Source: JAEZKC01 sp046538945 (GTDB lineage Bacteria; Fibrobacterota; Chitinivibrionia; Chitinivibrionales; Chitinispirillaceae). Taken from it: DNA of 14,378 bases. Below are positions 1 through 8,900 of the stretch, one piece after another. The first letter of the stretch is position 1. Every line of letters starts with the position of its first letter. The stretch is from positions 1 through 14,378 of the forward strand of contig JBKHHW010000077.1 of assembly GCA_046538945.1 (NCBI GenBank). The letters are read 5' to 3'. Below the pieces are notes generated by a model. That model ran no database searches, had not been told where the DNA came from, and saw only the letters and a list, made by a program, of their open reading frames with translations. Position numbers and translations under genes: made by a program.

Positions 1-17
1 GCACCAAACCGTATGCA

Positions 18-61
18 CCCCGGAGGTGAGTTGGTGAATCGGGAATGATTCACCTCCGGGG
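18..61. repeat. REP-like hairpin, left copy
   Basis: This is a perfect 12-bp inverted repeat: CCCCGGAGGTGA at 18-29 and TCACCTCCGGGG at 50-61, enclosing a 20-nt loop. The loop begins GTT and ends TGAT, as in the copy at 1340-1383. It lies about 220 bp beyond the 3' end of the transposase gene. A second, mutually exclusive stem is possible inside it (33-40 with 47-54). I found no third copy in the window. The identical arms, equal loop length and position on both sides of a Y1 transposase suggest a REP sequence or an IS200/IS605-type end recognised by that transposase. The pairing is directly visible; the function is inferred. Confidence 0.8.
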
Positions 62-282
62 AAACGTTTTCATCCGATATCACAGAAGCACCTCGTTTAT
101 AAGTGGCATCTTCGATTTCAATTCGGAAAAACACTGCTTTCCAAGTGTATGGATTGTAAAAAAGTTTAAGATTAACCCGGTTCTCGATCAGATCTGTTGT
201 AAACAGACAAAAGACTATACGATGCGCATTCCTTCGAACATGCATTCTGTTTGAGAAGAAGCTTGAACGGTTCCGATTCGGA
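62..282. other. Non-coding spacer downstream of transposase
   Basis: This stretch lies between the left hairpin and the transposase stop codon. A plus-strand frame at 45-254 is open, but it starts inside the hairpin, lacks a ribosome binding site and has no recognisable protein features. A small perfect hairpin (TCTGTT at 193-198, AACAGA at 202-207, 3-nt loop) is not followed by a T-tract on either strand, so I do not call it a terminator. I see nothing else of note. Confidence 0.5.
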
Positions 283-1278
283 TCAGCCAACAGTTTCAGT
301 TGCAGGCAAATACCCGCAGACTGAATCCACCAGATAATCCTTCTGACAAATTCTTGAGCATCTTGAGATCATTCTGGAGACTCCTGATGCCGTGATTTTG
401 AGATAATCGGCAATCTCGGTTCCCTTAAAGTCATAACTGAGGGCACTCAGGTAAGCAAAGAGTTCACGGGAGGTTGACTTCTGATTAATCCTCCCCTGAT
501 GAAACAATTCATCTCTCTCGCTGTTCAGACAAAGCTGCAGTGCTCCGTGAAGCACATCCAGAGTTGTCCCGTCAATGCAGTGCCGTGCAATTTGAGCTCT
601 TCTGCAGCGGTCTTTCTCCAGAACCATTCTGATAAAATCGGGGCTGCCGATCACCCAGGATTCCGGTTTGAACATATTCAGTTTCCCTCTGTTTGCAGCT
701 CTCACTTTTCGCACTGTTTCATTATTTTCACTATCAGAACTCTCCAGCAGAAGATATTTGCGGTATTGCGCCACCGGATCAGAATCGGAGAACTGATTCA
801 GGAGTTCGTTTCTGTCTAGAATGTCATCGTTATCCTTTCGCAAAGCCGCTCTATGACCGCACCATTCATAATCATCCAGCTTGTCGAGTGTGCATGCACC
901 GCAGCGGACCGGATTGAGATGAACATACCGAATCAGATTTTTAAGCTCCGTTTCTTCTGAAATAATGGATGCGTACCGTCTGAAAAAGACCACACCTTCG
1001 CGGCCGCGTTCGCGGTTGTACTTTTTGGCGTATACGGAGTTGAGCCTCTGCATGAATTTCGATATAGGCACTTCACTTGATTTCACCACCAGGTGATAGT
1101 GATTCTCCTGAAGTGACCAGCTGCAGCAGCAATAGGAGAATTTTTTGAGGGTGATCGCCAGCTCTTTAAGAAAAAAATTCTTCAGTTCAGTATTGGGAAA
1201 GATGTTTTCGCCAAAAACGCCTCTGGAATAGATCTGGTAGTACACACCGGGAACGATGATGCGGGGTTTGGTGCACAT
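283..1278 (-). CDS. REP-associated tyrosine transposase (Y1/IS200-like HUH family) with C-terminal DnaA_C-like HTH
   Basis: This 331-residue protein is predicted to be a single-strand-specific DNA transposase that nicks hairpin-bearing ends through a tyrosine. The N-terminal family signature is YYQIYSRG at 13-20. The HUH metal-binding motif is H60-Y61-H62 within ENHYHLVV. The nucleophile candidate is Y118 in RYVHLNPVR (117-125), the hallmark HLNPVR block. The Y1 domain therefore covers roughly residues 1-130. The rest is an extension missing from short RAYTs of about 150-170 aa. It ends in a helix-turn-helix around 271-307 (GTEIADYL then TASGVSRMISR) that resembles the DnaA C-terminal DNA-binding domain, a fusion known in longer members. 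The start codon is supported by AAGGAG (1285-1290 on the minus strand) 6 nt upstream. The frame is intact with all key residues, so the gene looks functional. It is divergent from the giant-gene operon and bracketed by two hairpins that are likely its substrates. Confidence 0.88.
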   Translation of the reverse strand: MCTKPRIIVPGVYYQIYSRGVFGENIFPNTELKNFFLKELAITLKKFSYCCCSWSLQENHYHLVVKSSEVPISKFMQRLNSVYAKKYNRERGREGVVFFRRYASIISEETELKNLIRYVHLNPVRCGACTLDKLDDYEWCGHRAALRKDNDDILDRNELLNQFSDSDPVAQYRKYLLLESSDSENNETVRKVRAANRGKLNMFKPESWVIGSPDFIRMVLEKDRCRRAQIARHCIDGTTLDVLHGALQLCLNSERDELFHQGRINQKSTSRELFAYLSALSYDFKGTEIADYLKITASGVSRMISRCSRICQKDYLVDSVCGYLPATETVG

Positions 1279-1339
1279 AAGAAGCTCCTTGGGTTATTGG
1301 TTGGCACTTATGATGAAAAAAGAAGCAAATTCAGGACCT

Positions 1340-1383
1340 CCCCGGAGGTGAGTTTTGGGCTCGTCACTGATTCACCTCCGGGG
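1340..1383. repeat. REP-like hairpin, right copy
   Basis: The arms CCCCGGAGGTGA (1340-1351) and TCACCTCCGGGG (1372-1383) are identical to those of the copy at 18-61, with a 20-nt loop again edged by GTT and TGAT. The loop interiors otherwise differ, so selection or recent copying acts on the arms. It sits 61 bp upstream of the transposase start, where it could also affect transcription or translation of that gene. A small alternative stem exists at the left arm (ACCTCC 1336-1341 with GGAGGT 1344-1349), but its 2-nt loop is unfavourable. Confidence 0.8.
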
Positions 1384-1667
1384 AGTATCCGGTCAGGCCC
1401 CGGAATTAACGGTCATCAATGCACCTTCGATTCGCCTTTTTCCAGCAACCATCGTAGGACCCGATAACATTACTCTCAACGAGATCTTTGCCGTAGCTCT
1501 CGCCCAGCGCTCCCTTTGCATAGCTGAAGACCGGCCTCGTTCCACTGGTTGGGCTGAGTCAGTTGAATATTTACAGGTCCGTTAGAGTTGAGCGCCTTGT
1601 ATCAGAGTGCAGGGAATTCCGGAATCCTCTGGTTAGAGGCTGTCTTTTCCCAATCTCCAATTTTCAG
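1384..1667. other. Intergenic region without a supportable gene
   Basis: This stretch separates the right hairpin from the promoter region of the giant operon. No start codon with a credible ribosome binding site opens a recognisable protein. The plus strand is open at 1355-1585 and a short minus-strand frame runs 1521-1393 (42 codons); neither resembles a family I know. A perfect 5-bp hairpin with a 4-nt loop (CCTCT 1626-1630, AGAGG 1635-1639) is followed loosely by a T-rich stretch and could be a weak terminator or simply chance. Confidence 0.4.
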
Positions 1668-1696
1668 TTACCAATCTCTTTTCCGCATTATATACT
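1668..1696 (+). promoter_or_regulatory. Candidate sigma70-type promoter of the three-gene operon
   Basis: TTACCA at 1668-1673 (4 of 6 to the -35 consensus) and TATACT at 1691-1696 (5 of 6 to the -10 consensus) are separated by exactly 17 bp. Transcription would start near 1702-1705, leaving a leader of about 65 nt before the first giant gene. The surrounding stretch to 1740 is markedly AT-rich compared with its flanks. The call rests on pattern match alone, and the promoter consensus of the host is unknown. Confidence 0.35.
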
Positions 1697-1755
1697 TTAT
1701 ATGTATTAGCTTCGCCGATAAAACTCAAATAATATATAGATGCATTCACTCTGAC

Positions 1756-1760
1756 AGGAG
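1756..1760 (+). promoter_or_regulatory. Ribosome binding site fixing the start at 1768
   Basis: AGGAG is placed 7 nt before ATG 1768. The reading frame is open a further 60 codons upstream (to 1588), but no ribosome binding site supports an earlier start, and only ATG 1768 puts a signal peptide at the N-terminus. The same AGGAG with 7-nt spacing precedes the third paralogue. Confidence 0.8.
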
Positions 1761-1767
1761 ATATCTC

Positions 1768-4700
1768 ATGAAGAAGCGCTGCGCCGTGCTTATCATGTTT
1801 TTCATTTGTGCCCTCATTTCTCATGTCTTGGCTCAAAAGAAGATAACTCTAGTGATCGCCAGCGACAATGACCTGCTGCCAGTTCTCAGCCCGGAGGAGA
1901 CGGCGTTCCGTGACTCACTCAACCGTATGTATCCCGAAGCCGTTCAGTATGTCAGCTTCACAAAAATCACCACCTTTGATTTCAGCACCTCTGATCTGGT
2001 GGTAGCCTGCTCCGATGTTATACCAAAAGGGTTTGCAGATACACTGGTTAACCGGGGAGTCAATGTGGCCTTCATGGGAATTTCCGCACAGAGCCTTGGA
2101 GGAGTATGGGATTACAGGTCACTGGGTTACCTGCGGGTCACTGACACAGAATCATTTCTGAGCGGATATACCAAGGGGCCGTCTTTCCATTCGCATTCAG
2201 ATTTTGTGTACAGTAACGAATCTGTTTCAATTGAAGGGTGGACAGATGCAGCCATATCTGATAAGTATCCTGACCAAAAAGTGATCTTCTCCACTGAGCG
2301 GAACGGCATTCGGGGAGGGGTATCGGGTCTGGACATCACAAAGCTCACACCTGTGGGCTGGGATATGACCAGAAGGATGATCCGATGGTGCATGAATGAA
2401 GAGTTCATGACCCCGGCAACCGTCCCGCAGGATTCTGTAGCGCTGGTAATAACAAACCTGGATGACTTAAGCCCCGTGTTGACCATTGGTGAGCGAATCC
2501 TCAGAGATTCGCTGCACTCCTGGGGATACAATATCCACTATATCAGTGCAACTCGGGCAGGGTCCGCTGATTTCAGTAAAGCCAAGTTTGTTGCAGCCTG
2601 TGTGGAGGTTCTGAGCGTGGGGGATGCCGATTCTCTGGTGAACAGGGGGATCGGGGTGGTACTTTTCGGCTCGGCCCTCAATTCAATAGATCCGGTGGGC
2701 TCCGTTTCCTCTTCGATGACTGCTGATTTGATGATCGATTCCTCCGAAGCATTCCTTGCCGGATATCCGGTGGGAGTTAAATATGATATGTGCACCAGTT
2801 CAAGCTATTGCGGGGATCTGCATTGGTCATGTCTGGGCAGTGATTCGTCTCGGGGTATCGCTTTTTTCAAAGAAGTGGGGCAGGGGCGCGGAGCGGCTCT
2901 GGGATATTCACCCCGTTATCTGACCAGGTACGGCTGGGATGCAGCCAGAAGAATGGTCAAGTGGATAACTCATGAGCAGGTAGTGGATGTGAAGACTATT
3001 CCATCCGGCCATATCGCAATGGTTGTCTACACACTTAACGAATCCGGTTCCTATTTGACTATTGGTGAACGGGGGCTTCGTGACCGAATCCTTTCTCAGG
3101 GCGAGCAGATTACCTACGTCAGTTCCTCAAAAGTCACCATCACCGATTTCACACCTTCCAAACTGGTTGTGGCCGCGTCCAGGACTCTAAGCAGGAATCA
3201 GCACGATTCACTGCTTGCAAAGGGGGTGAATGTAGCTCTTTTCGGTGAAGGAATTCTGACGATGGCTTCCAATTCTGCGAAATCTCGAGAGAAAGAAAAA
3301 ATCCTCAAACCAACCAGACCCGAAGCATTTCTGGAAGGTTATCTAACCGGGACAAGTTACGACTGCGGCACATCGGATCTGTACACAGTGGGTATTCCTA
3401 ATGTATCAGAGTGGAGAACAGTTGCCAAAATTGCCGAATACGACATATTGCGATATAAGGAAGTAAATGGAGCACGAGGGGCAATTTTTGGCCTGACTCC
3501 TGTATCTATGACTCAGTTCGGCAATGATGTGGTAAGGAGAATGATCCTCTGGTGCAGCGGCAACAGCGCTGTGGATTCATTAACTGTTCCCCGGAACAAT
3601 ATCGCCTTTGTGATTAACGGCGTTGATGACACTACACCTGTACTGACCAGCCAGGAAGCAAAACTTGACAGCTTTATGAGAGCCACAAGGTACACTGATA
3701 TATCCTATATCAGTTCTACTCGTTTGGGAGCGGCCGACCTTTCCGGGGCAAAGCTTGTTGTTGAATCCAGCATGTGTATGAACAAAGCACTGTTTGACAC
3801 GCTGGCTCAAAAAGGAGTCCATATGGTTCTGCTTGGAGAAGCCATAAGAAAGTTTTACTGGAAAATCAGCAAAGATACCACAATGGCAGCGTGCTCGACG
3901 GTGGCTTACTTTGAAGGTTTATACCCGGAAATGAGAGTGGTGCGGTCATCACCAGTTTACGCTATTGATAACTACACTCCACAGGATCTCACATGCATCG
4001 GCTTTTCCGGATGGGATCGCAATGCATTTATTTATGATAAGGACGGGACCCGTGCAGCAATCGCCGGAGTGGTTCCGCACACCGCATTGAGTGTTGATGG
4101 CTGGGAGATTATAAACAGAATGTTTAAATGGGTCGAAAGAAAATCTGTGGTCGCTCCCAAGGAGATAAAAGAGGGTAGCATTGCTTTTGTAATATCCCAT
4201 CCGGATGACAGTGCTGCAGTTCTGGATGAAGCGGAGATGGAGTTGCGCGATTCTCTTATCAGTTACGGCTACGACAGCATCAGCTATGTAAGCAAATTCA
4301 GAGCGGAAATATCTGACTTGAGCAAATCCTCTTTCATTACATCTGTGAATGATTGTATGAGTAAGGCAAAGCTCGATTCCGTGTTGGCCTCATCCGTTCC
4401 TGCATTTCTCTTCGGCTCCGCACTGAATGCCCTGCCCGGTGCATGGTACAACTTCAGCCTGTATTCACGGACACGGGTTGTGTCATCGACTGATTACCTT
4501 GCCGGATATTCCAGCCCGCTGGTGTACCGTTTCGGTATATCGTCTCAAACTGTCTTTACCGGAACATCTCTACCCGGTTGGAGGATTCTGGGTTCGGATT
4601 CGAGCAGTTCTGCCCGTCATACACTATTCAGCTACGAGAAAGACGGGGTACGGGCGGCAGCAATGTCCTACAGTCCCGATGATCTCACCTCTTATGGCTG

Positions 4701-5922
4701 GGATGCTCTGCAGCGGGCACTGCGCTGGATTCATCATCAGAAAGTCATTGATCCTCCACCCGTTCCCAAGGGCAATATTGCGTTTATTATCTACAATATG
4801 AATGATAACGATTCTACACCATCTCTTACTTCTGCAGAGAAACTTGTTCGGGATACGCTTGTCTCGATGCGGTACAAGGATATTACCTATGTTTCATCAA
4901 CCCGTGCAGGAGTTACCGATTTTTCGCAATCAAAGTTTGTGATCACGACCTCGAACAATCTGAGCAAACTGGCACCGGACTCACTTCTGAATGCGGGAGT
5001 GAATGTTGTGTTGCTTGGAGCCGGACTCACTACCCTCTGCGGTGATTGGTTCTCTCAAACCTACTCGTACAATCTCACTCCGAACTACAAAGCTGCATTC
5101 CTTGATACCTTCGAGGTGGGGAACTATTATGACTGTACCATCGGAGGACATTACTATCCCGATGAACCCGCGAACAATGTTTTCGGTTGGACTGCTTTGG
5201 GCCGGGATGCGACTGCTTCATCAACTGGTCACCGTGTAGCATTCAGCACAGAGCGGGACGAGGCCAGAGGAGCTGCTCTGGGATATTTTCCTGAAAAGCT
5301 GAATAGAATGGGGTGGAACGTTTTCCGTGAAATGATCAGATGGACAGATGATTCCCCCATAACGATAGCCGCACCTTCAAATGGGGAGGTGCTTGAGCAG
5401 AATCAGACTTGTGCTGTAGAATGGATGACCCGTGGTGAAATCGATTCGGTCAAGATTTCGTTCTCTCAGGACAACGGAGAGACTTTTACAGTACTTGCCC
5501 ACTCAATTTTGAACCTTGGGCTTTTTCATTGGCATGTGCCTAATATCTCCTCAAGCAGCTGCATTCTGCGGGTAGAATCGGTTCATAATTCTGAACATAT
5601 GGATGAAAAATACTTTACTATAGGAACTGCTGTCGGTAGTGGATTGAAACCTCAATCCCTATCCAGCCATTTTAAAACGGTGCAGCGGGGAAAGAGCATG
5701 GATCTGCTGTTTTCTTTAGCCCGGCCAACCCAGGTGAAAGCAGATATCTACAGCATTTCGGGGAGAAAGGCGGGGTCCCTTGATGCCAGATTGAGCACCG
5801 GACATCACTCGATAGATCTTCTTAAAGGAAAACCACTGGCCAGAGGAACTTATATCCTGGTGGTCAAGTTGGGATCTGTTTGGTACAGAAGATCTTTGCT
5901 GTCGGTAGGTCAGTCGCAGTAG
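1768..5922 (+). CDS. Secreted six-unit repeat protein with Kre9/KNH-like and T9SS-like C-terminal domains (paralogue 1)
   Basis: This 1384-residue protein of unknown function is predicted to be exported. Residues 1-22 form a signal peptide (KKR, hydrophobic core, cut near VLA-Q). Six homologous alpha/beta units follow at 26-223, 224-415, 416-611, 612-804, 805-1003 and 1004-1197. Each runs from a beta-strand such as IAFVI, through RDSL and YVSS, TDFS, a DSLLNAGVNVVLLG-type strand, FL-GY and RGAALGY, to GWD..RRMIRW. Residues 1198-1288 resemble the Kre9/KNH Ig-like family (IDSVKISFSQDNG, HWHVPNIS, SSCILRV). Residues 1289-1384 match a T9SS type A-like sorting domain (YSISGRK, then RGTYILVVKLG). 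The protein probably crosses the outer membrane by T9SS and stays on the surface or is released. It is the first gene of a likely operon; the next begins 38 nt later. I recognise no catalytic motif. Domain order is clear; fold and role are inferred. Confidence 0.88.
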   Translation: MKKRCAVLIMFFICALISHVLAQKKITLVIASDNDLLPVLSPEETAFRDSLNRMYPEAVQYVSFTKITTFDFSTSDLVVACSDVIPKGFADTLVNRGVNVAFMGISAQSLGGVWDYRSLGYLRVTDTESFLSGYTKGPSFHSHSDFVYSNESVSIEGWTDAAISDKYPDQKVIFSTERNGIRGGVSGLDITKLTPVGWDMTRRMIRWCMNEEFMTPATVPQDSVALVITNLDDLSPVLTIGERILRDSLHSWGYNIHYISATRAGSADFSKAKFVAACVEVLSVGDADSLVNRGIGVVLFGSALNSIDPVGSVSSSMTADLMIDSSEAFLAGYPVGVKYDMCTSSSYCGDLHWSCLGSDSSRGIAFFKEVGQGRGAALGYSPRYLTRYGWDAARRMVKWITHEQVVDVKTIPSGHIAMVVYTLNESGSYLTIGERGLRDRILSQGEQITYVSSSKVTITDFTPSKLVVAASRTLSRNQHDSLLAKGVNVALFGEGILTMASNSAKSREKEKILKPTRPEAFLEGYLTGTSYDCGTSDLYTVGIPNVSEWRTVAKIAEYDILRYKEVNGARGAIFGLTPVSMTQFGNDVVRRMILWCSGNSAVDSLTVPRNNIAFVINGVDDTTPVLTSQEAKLDSFMRATRYTDISYISSTRLGAADLSGAKLVVESSMCMNKALFDTLAQKGVHMVLLGEAIRKFYWKISKDTTMAACSTVAYFEGLYPEMRVVRSSPVYAIDNYTPQDLTCIGFSGWDRNAFIYDKDGTRAAIAGVVPHTALSVDGWEIINRMFKWVERKSVVAPKEIKEGSIAFVISHPDDSAAVLDEAEMELRDSLISYGYDSISYVSKFRAEISDLSKSSFITSVNDCMSKAKLDSVLASSVPAFLFGSALNALPGAWYNFSLYSRTRVVSSTDYLAGYSSPLVYRFGISSQTVFTGTSLPGWRILGSDSSSSARHTLFSYEKDGVRAAAMSYSPDDLTSYGWDALQRALRWIHHQKVIDPPPVPKGNIAFIIYNMNDNDSTPSLTSAEKLVRDTLVSMRYKDITYVSSTRAGVTDFSQSKFVITTSNNLSKLAPDSLLNAGVNVVLLGAGLTTLCGDWFSQTYSYNLTPNYKAAFLDTFEVGNYYDCTIGGHYYPDEPANNVFGWTALGRDATASSTGHRVAFSTERDEARGAALGYFPEKLNRMGWNVFREMIRWTDDSPITIAAPSNGEVLEQNQTCAVEWMTRGEIDSVKISFSQDNGETFTVLAHSILNLGLFHWHVPNISSSSCILRVESVHNSEHMDEKYFTIGTAVGSGLKPQSLSSHFKTVQRGKSMDLLFSLARPTQVKADIYSISGRKAGSLDARLSTGHHSIDLLKGKPLARGTYILVVKLGSVWYRRSLLSVGQSQ
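1843..5358 (+). repeat. Array of six coding repeats in paralogue 1
   Basis: The units lie at 1843-2436, 2437-3012, 3013-3600, 3601-4179, 4180-4776 and 4777-5358 (192-199 codons each). They are divergent at both protein and nucleotide level but align along their whole length. Unit-specific marks are PKGFAD in unit 1, FGND in place of the usual GW-D in unit 3, MCMNKALFDTL in unit 4, SKFRAEISDLS and SYEKDG in unit 5, and GHYYPDEP with STERDEARGAALGY in unit 6. The same marks recur at the same positions in paralogues 2 and 3. Confidence 0.88.
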
Positions 5923-5946
5923 CGGGTAGTTAAAAGAGAAAACGAA

Positions 5947-5954
5947 GGGAGAGG
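5947..5954 (+). promoter_or_regulatory. Ribosome binding site for a GTG start at 5961
   Basis: The purine-rich GGGAGAGG at 5947-5954 ends 6 nt before GTG 5961. The next in-frame ATG (6000) would remove most of the signal peptide, so GTG is the likely start. This site differs from the AGGAG with 7-nt spacing used by paralogues 1 and 3. Confidence 0.7.
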
Positions 5955-5960
5955 TGAAAA

Positions 5961-8900
5961 GTGAAAGCAAATGTTATTCTCAGTGTTATTCTGCTGTGTA
6001 TGGGATTCACTCAGGCCCAGAACAGCATTACGATGGTAATTGCCGGCGATGATGAGGTTTCTTCATCGCAACTGACCGCAGCTGAAAAAGCTCTGCATGA
6101 TACTGTAACAGATATGAATATAGGAAGTGTTGCCCTGTTGTGCTCTTCAAAAGTTTCTGGTCACGATTTCAGCAGTTCAGATCTGGTGATCGCTTGTGAC
6201 AATATCATTCCGTCCGGATTTGCAGATGACCTGCTGCAGAGTGGTGTAAATGTCATCATGCTGCACCGGGCTGTTTTCTCTCTGGGCGGCCAGTGGCAGC
6301 AGGCGTGGTCCTCCAGGGAACTCTACCCGCTCTCTTCAGAGGATGTTCTCTCCGGATACGGCGAGTCCGTTGCCTATAAGGTCACTATCGGCAATTACTA
6401 CTACACTACCGGATCTTTTGACAACTGGCGGCATCCGGCGGTAACGGGCTCACACAAAAGCAATCGTCCACTATTCGTTTCACAGTACTCAGGAGTTTCC
6501 GGACTTGCCATGGGGTATGACCCTTCCGTGTTAACTGCTTACGGCTGGGACATTTTCAAGCGGGCTGTAAAAAAAGCGCTGGGTATTCCCTTTACAGAAC
6601 CGGCGGTAGTACCAGACGGACACACTGCACTGGTGATTCAAGCTCTTGATGACACCACACCGGTTCTCAATGCGAATGAACAGATGTTGAAGGACACACT
6701 GCAGACGATGGGGCATTCTGTGTATTGTGTCAGTTCATCGCGATCGGAGATAACAGATTTCAGTAAAGCTGCCATGGTTGCAGCCGGCTCCGATGCTCTC
6801 GGCCGAGGAAAGGCAGATTCCCTTATCAATCATGGTACACCAGTACTGCTTTTCGGCAATGCTCTGAACTCATTGGCCCCATGCAGCACCCTGACAACGT
6901 ATACTCTTCCTGAACTTGTTGTAGACTCTTCCGTCGCTTTTCTCGAAGGCTACCCGGTAGGAGGGCGGTATGACTGTGCGAAGGATACTTTCTGGTACTG
7001 TAGTCCAGGCTGGAGCACAATTGCTACTGCACATTCCCGTAAAACGGCCTTTAGAACTGAAAACTCCCATGCACGGGGTGCAGCAATAGGCTACGGGCCT
7101 GCCAATATGAAACCTTACGGCTGGGAGATTGGAAAACGGATGATCCGCTGGGTGCAAAACCAGAACGTGATCGATTCGCTGCGAGTGCCGTCGGGAGATA
7201 TCGCATTCGTAGTTCAGAACAGCGAGTCCGCACTCATGTATGATGAAAGGTGCGTGTCCGATTTGCTTTCAACTCTGGGCGAAGATAAGATTACCTTTGT
7301 TCCCTCTGTTCAGTCCAATGTTACCGATTACAGGGAAGCCAAGATGGTAATAGCTTCCCGAACCGTTCTCAGTAGCGGATTGCCTCAGCAGCTTATAGAT
7401 GCCGGCATCAGCGTGGTTCTTTTCGGAGATGCTCTCAGGAGTATAGGCGGCAGCTGGGAATCCAATGATCAGCGGAATGGTCTGCAGGTTTCCAACACGG
7501 AAACATTCATGCAAGGATATCTCACCTATGCATCTTACTCTCTGTATAATGAAAATACCATTTACCCTTTAGCAGATCCTGAGAACTGGACCCCTTACGC
7601 ACATCAAATGATCGGAACCACCAAACGCAATATCCTTTTCGCAACCGAAAAGGGTAGTGCCAAGGGTGCGGCGTTCGGTATGATTCCTGATACTTACTCC
7701 GACTTCGGAATAGATATAATCAAAAGGATGCTGCTGTGGGTATTGAACAGAGAGGTTGTAGAGCCGGTGACAGTTCCTTCGGGGCACATCGCCTTTCCGA
7801 TTCACGACCCCGATGATCAGACCCCACGTCTGAATAGTAACGACCTCGGGCTGAGCAATTTTCTTGATTCTATGGGGCACTCGCAAATTACCTATATAAG
7901 TACCAGCCGCATGGCTGTGAGCGATGTGAGCGATGCAAAGCTGATCGTGGTGACAGATAAGTGGATGAGCAGGGAGATGTATGATTCTCTGCAAGCGATG
8001 GGGAAAAATATACTGGTCTTGGGAGATGGATTGTACACATTTTCTCCCGACAATTACTTGAATTATGGAACTTCAGTTGTTATCAGTTCCCCGGAGGAAT
8101 ACTTTGAAGGAATCAGCAGAAGTCTGAGTATAGACTGTGGAAAAGTAAACGGACTTCCACTCTCTTCCGATAACCAGCTTCAGAACGTTACAGGCACTAC
8201 CGAAAGATTGAATATAGAGTACAACAGTGCTTTTTACGAAACGAAAAACAATGGCCGCTCAGCAGTTTTCGGCTTGGTACCTGAAATCACCACTACCGCT
8301 GATGGGTGGGAGATTGTCAGGCGGATGATCGAATGGTGCCTGGGCGAAAAATTCGTATCCCCCAGAGAAATAAAGGAAAACAGTATCGGATTTGTTGTTT
8401 CTGACCCCAATGACACCACTCCGGTGCTGAACTATATTGAAACAATGCTCAGGGATACTCTTGTCAGTATGGGCTACTCTGATATCACCTACATAAGCAA
8501 GTTCCGCACGGGTATTTCCGATTTCTCAAGAACAAAACTGGCAGTTGCTACAGAAATCGTCTTAGGGAAACAGCACCTCGATTCTCTTCTGCAATCAGGC
8601 ACTCCGGCGGTCATGTTCTATGAGGGGCTTTATGCTCTGCCCGGAGAGTATCACACCTATCCCTATTCTTCCTTCCAGAGTTTGAAAATCCTTTCGCCGC
8701 ATCAGTTCCTTAAGGGTTACTCTGCTGATCTTGTCTATCAGGCCTGTTATGGAAAAAAGGTCTATACCGAAAGTGCCGACTCTCTAATGGGAAAGTGGAA
8801 TATAATGGTATGCGATTCCGCCAGTTCCGATATTTTGACTACATTCAGTTACGAAAAGAATGACACTCGGGGAGCGGCTTTCGGATTCAGCCCCGATCAG

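Larger units (their letters stand above)
18..1383. mobile_element. REP/RAYT-type or IS200/IS605-like module bounded by two hairpins
   Basis: Two hairpins with identical 12-bp arms (18-61 and 1340-1383) enclose a single intact HUH transposase gene on the minus strand. Their loops share the edges GTT and TGAT, so both hairpins face the same way. IS200/IS605 elements carry subterminal hairpins at both ends in this manner, and REP-associated tyrosine transposases commonly sit between REP hairpins. The sequence alone does not decide between a self-mobile element and a resident RAYT with its REPs. The exact element ends and cleavage sites are not determined; the coordinates given simply run from hairpin to hairpin. 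Confidence 0.6.

Noticed and set aside
193..207. Hairpin as transposase terminator
   Set aside because: The stem is only 6 bp and no T-tract follows it on the minus strand.
45..254. 69-codon open frame on the plus strand
   Set aside because: It begins inside the left hairpin, has no ribosome binding site and no recognisable protein features.
499..917. Plus-strand frames opposite the transposase
   Set aside because: They are antisense to a gene with clear HUH and HLNPVR motifs and have no features of their own.
1340..1383. Right hairpin as a Rho-independent terminator on the minus strand
   Set aside because: The T-run lies about 17-20 nt beyond the stem and the loop is 20 nt; the identical copy at 18-61 has no T-run.
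1355..1585. 76-codon open frame on the plus strand
   Set aside because: It begins inside the right hairpin loop with no ribosome binding site; the composition is not protein-like and I recognise no family.
1588..1767. 60-codon N-terminal extension of paralogue 1
   Set aside because: It runs through the candidate promoter, has no ribosome binding site and would bury the signal peptide; ATG 1768 has AGGAG at 7 nt.
7569..7994. 141-codon antisense frame within paralogue 2
   Set aside because: Same reasons: it lies opposite conserved units 3 and 4 and has no family features.
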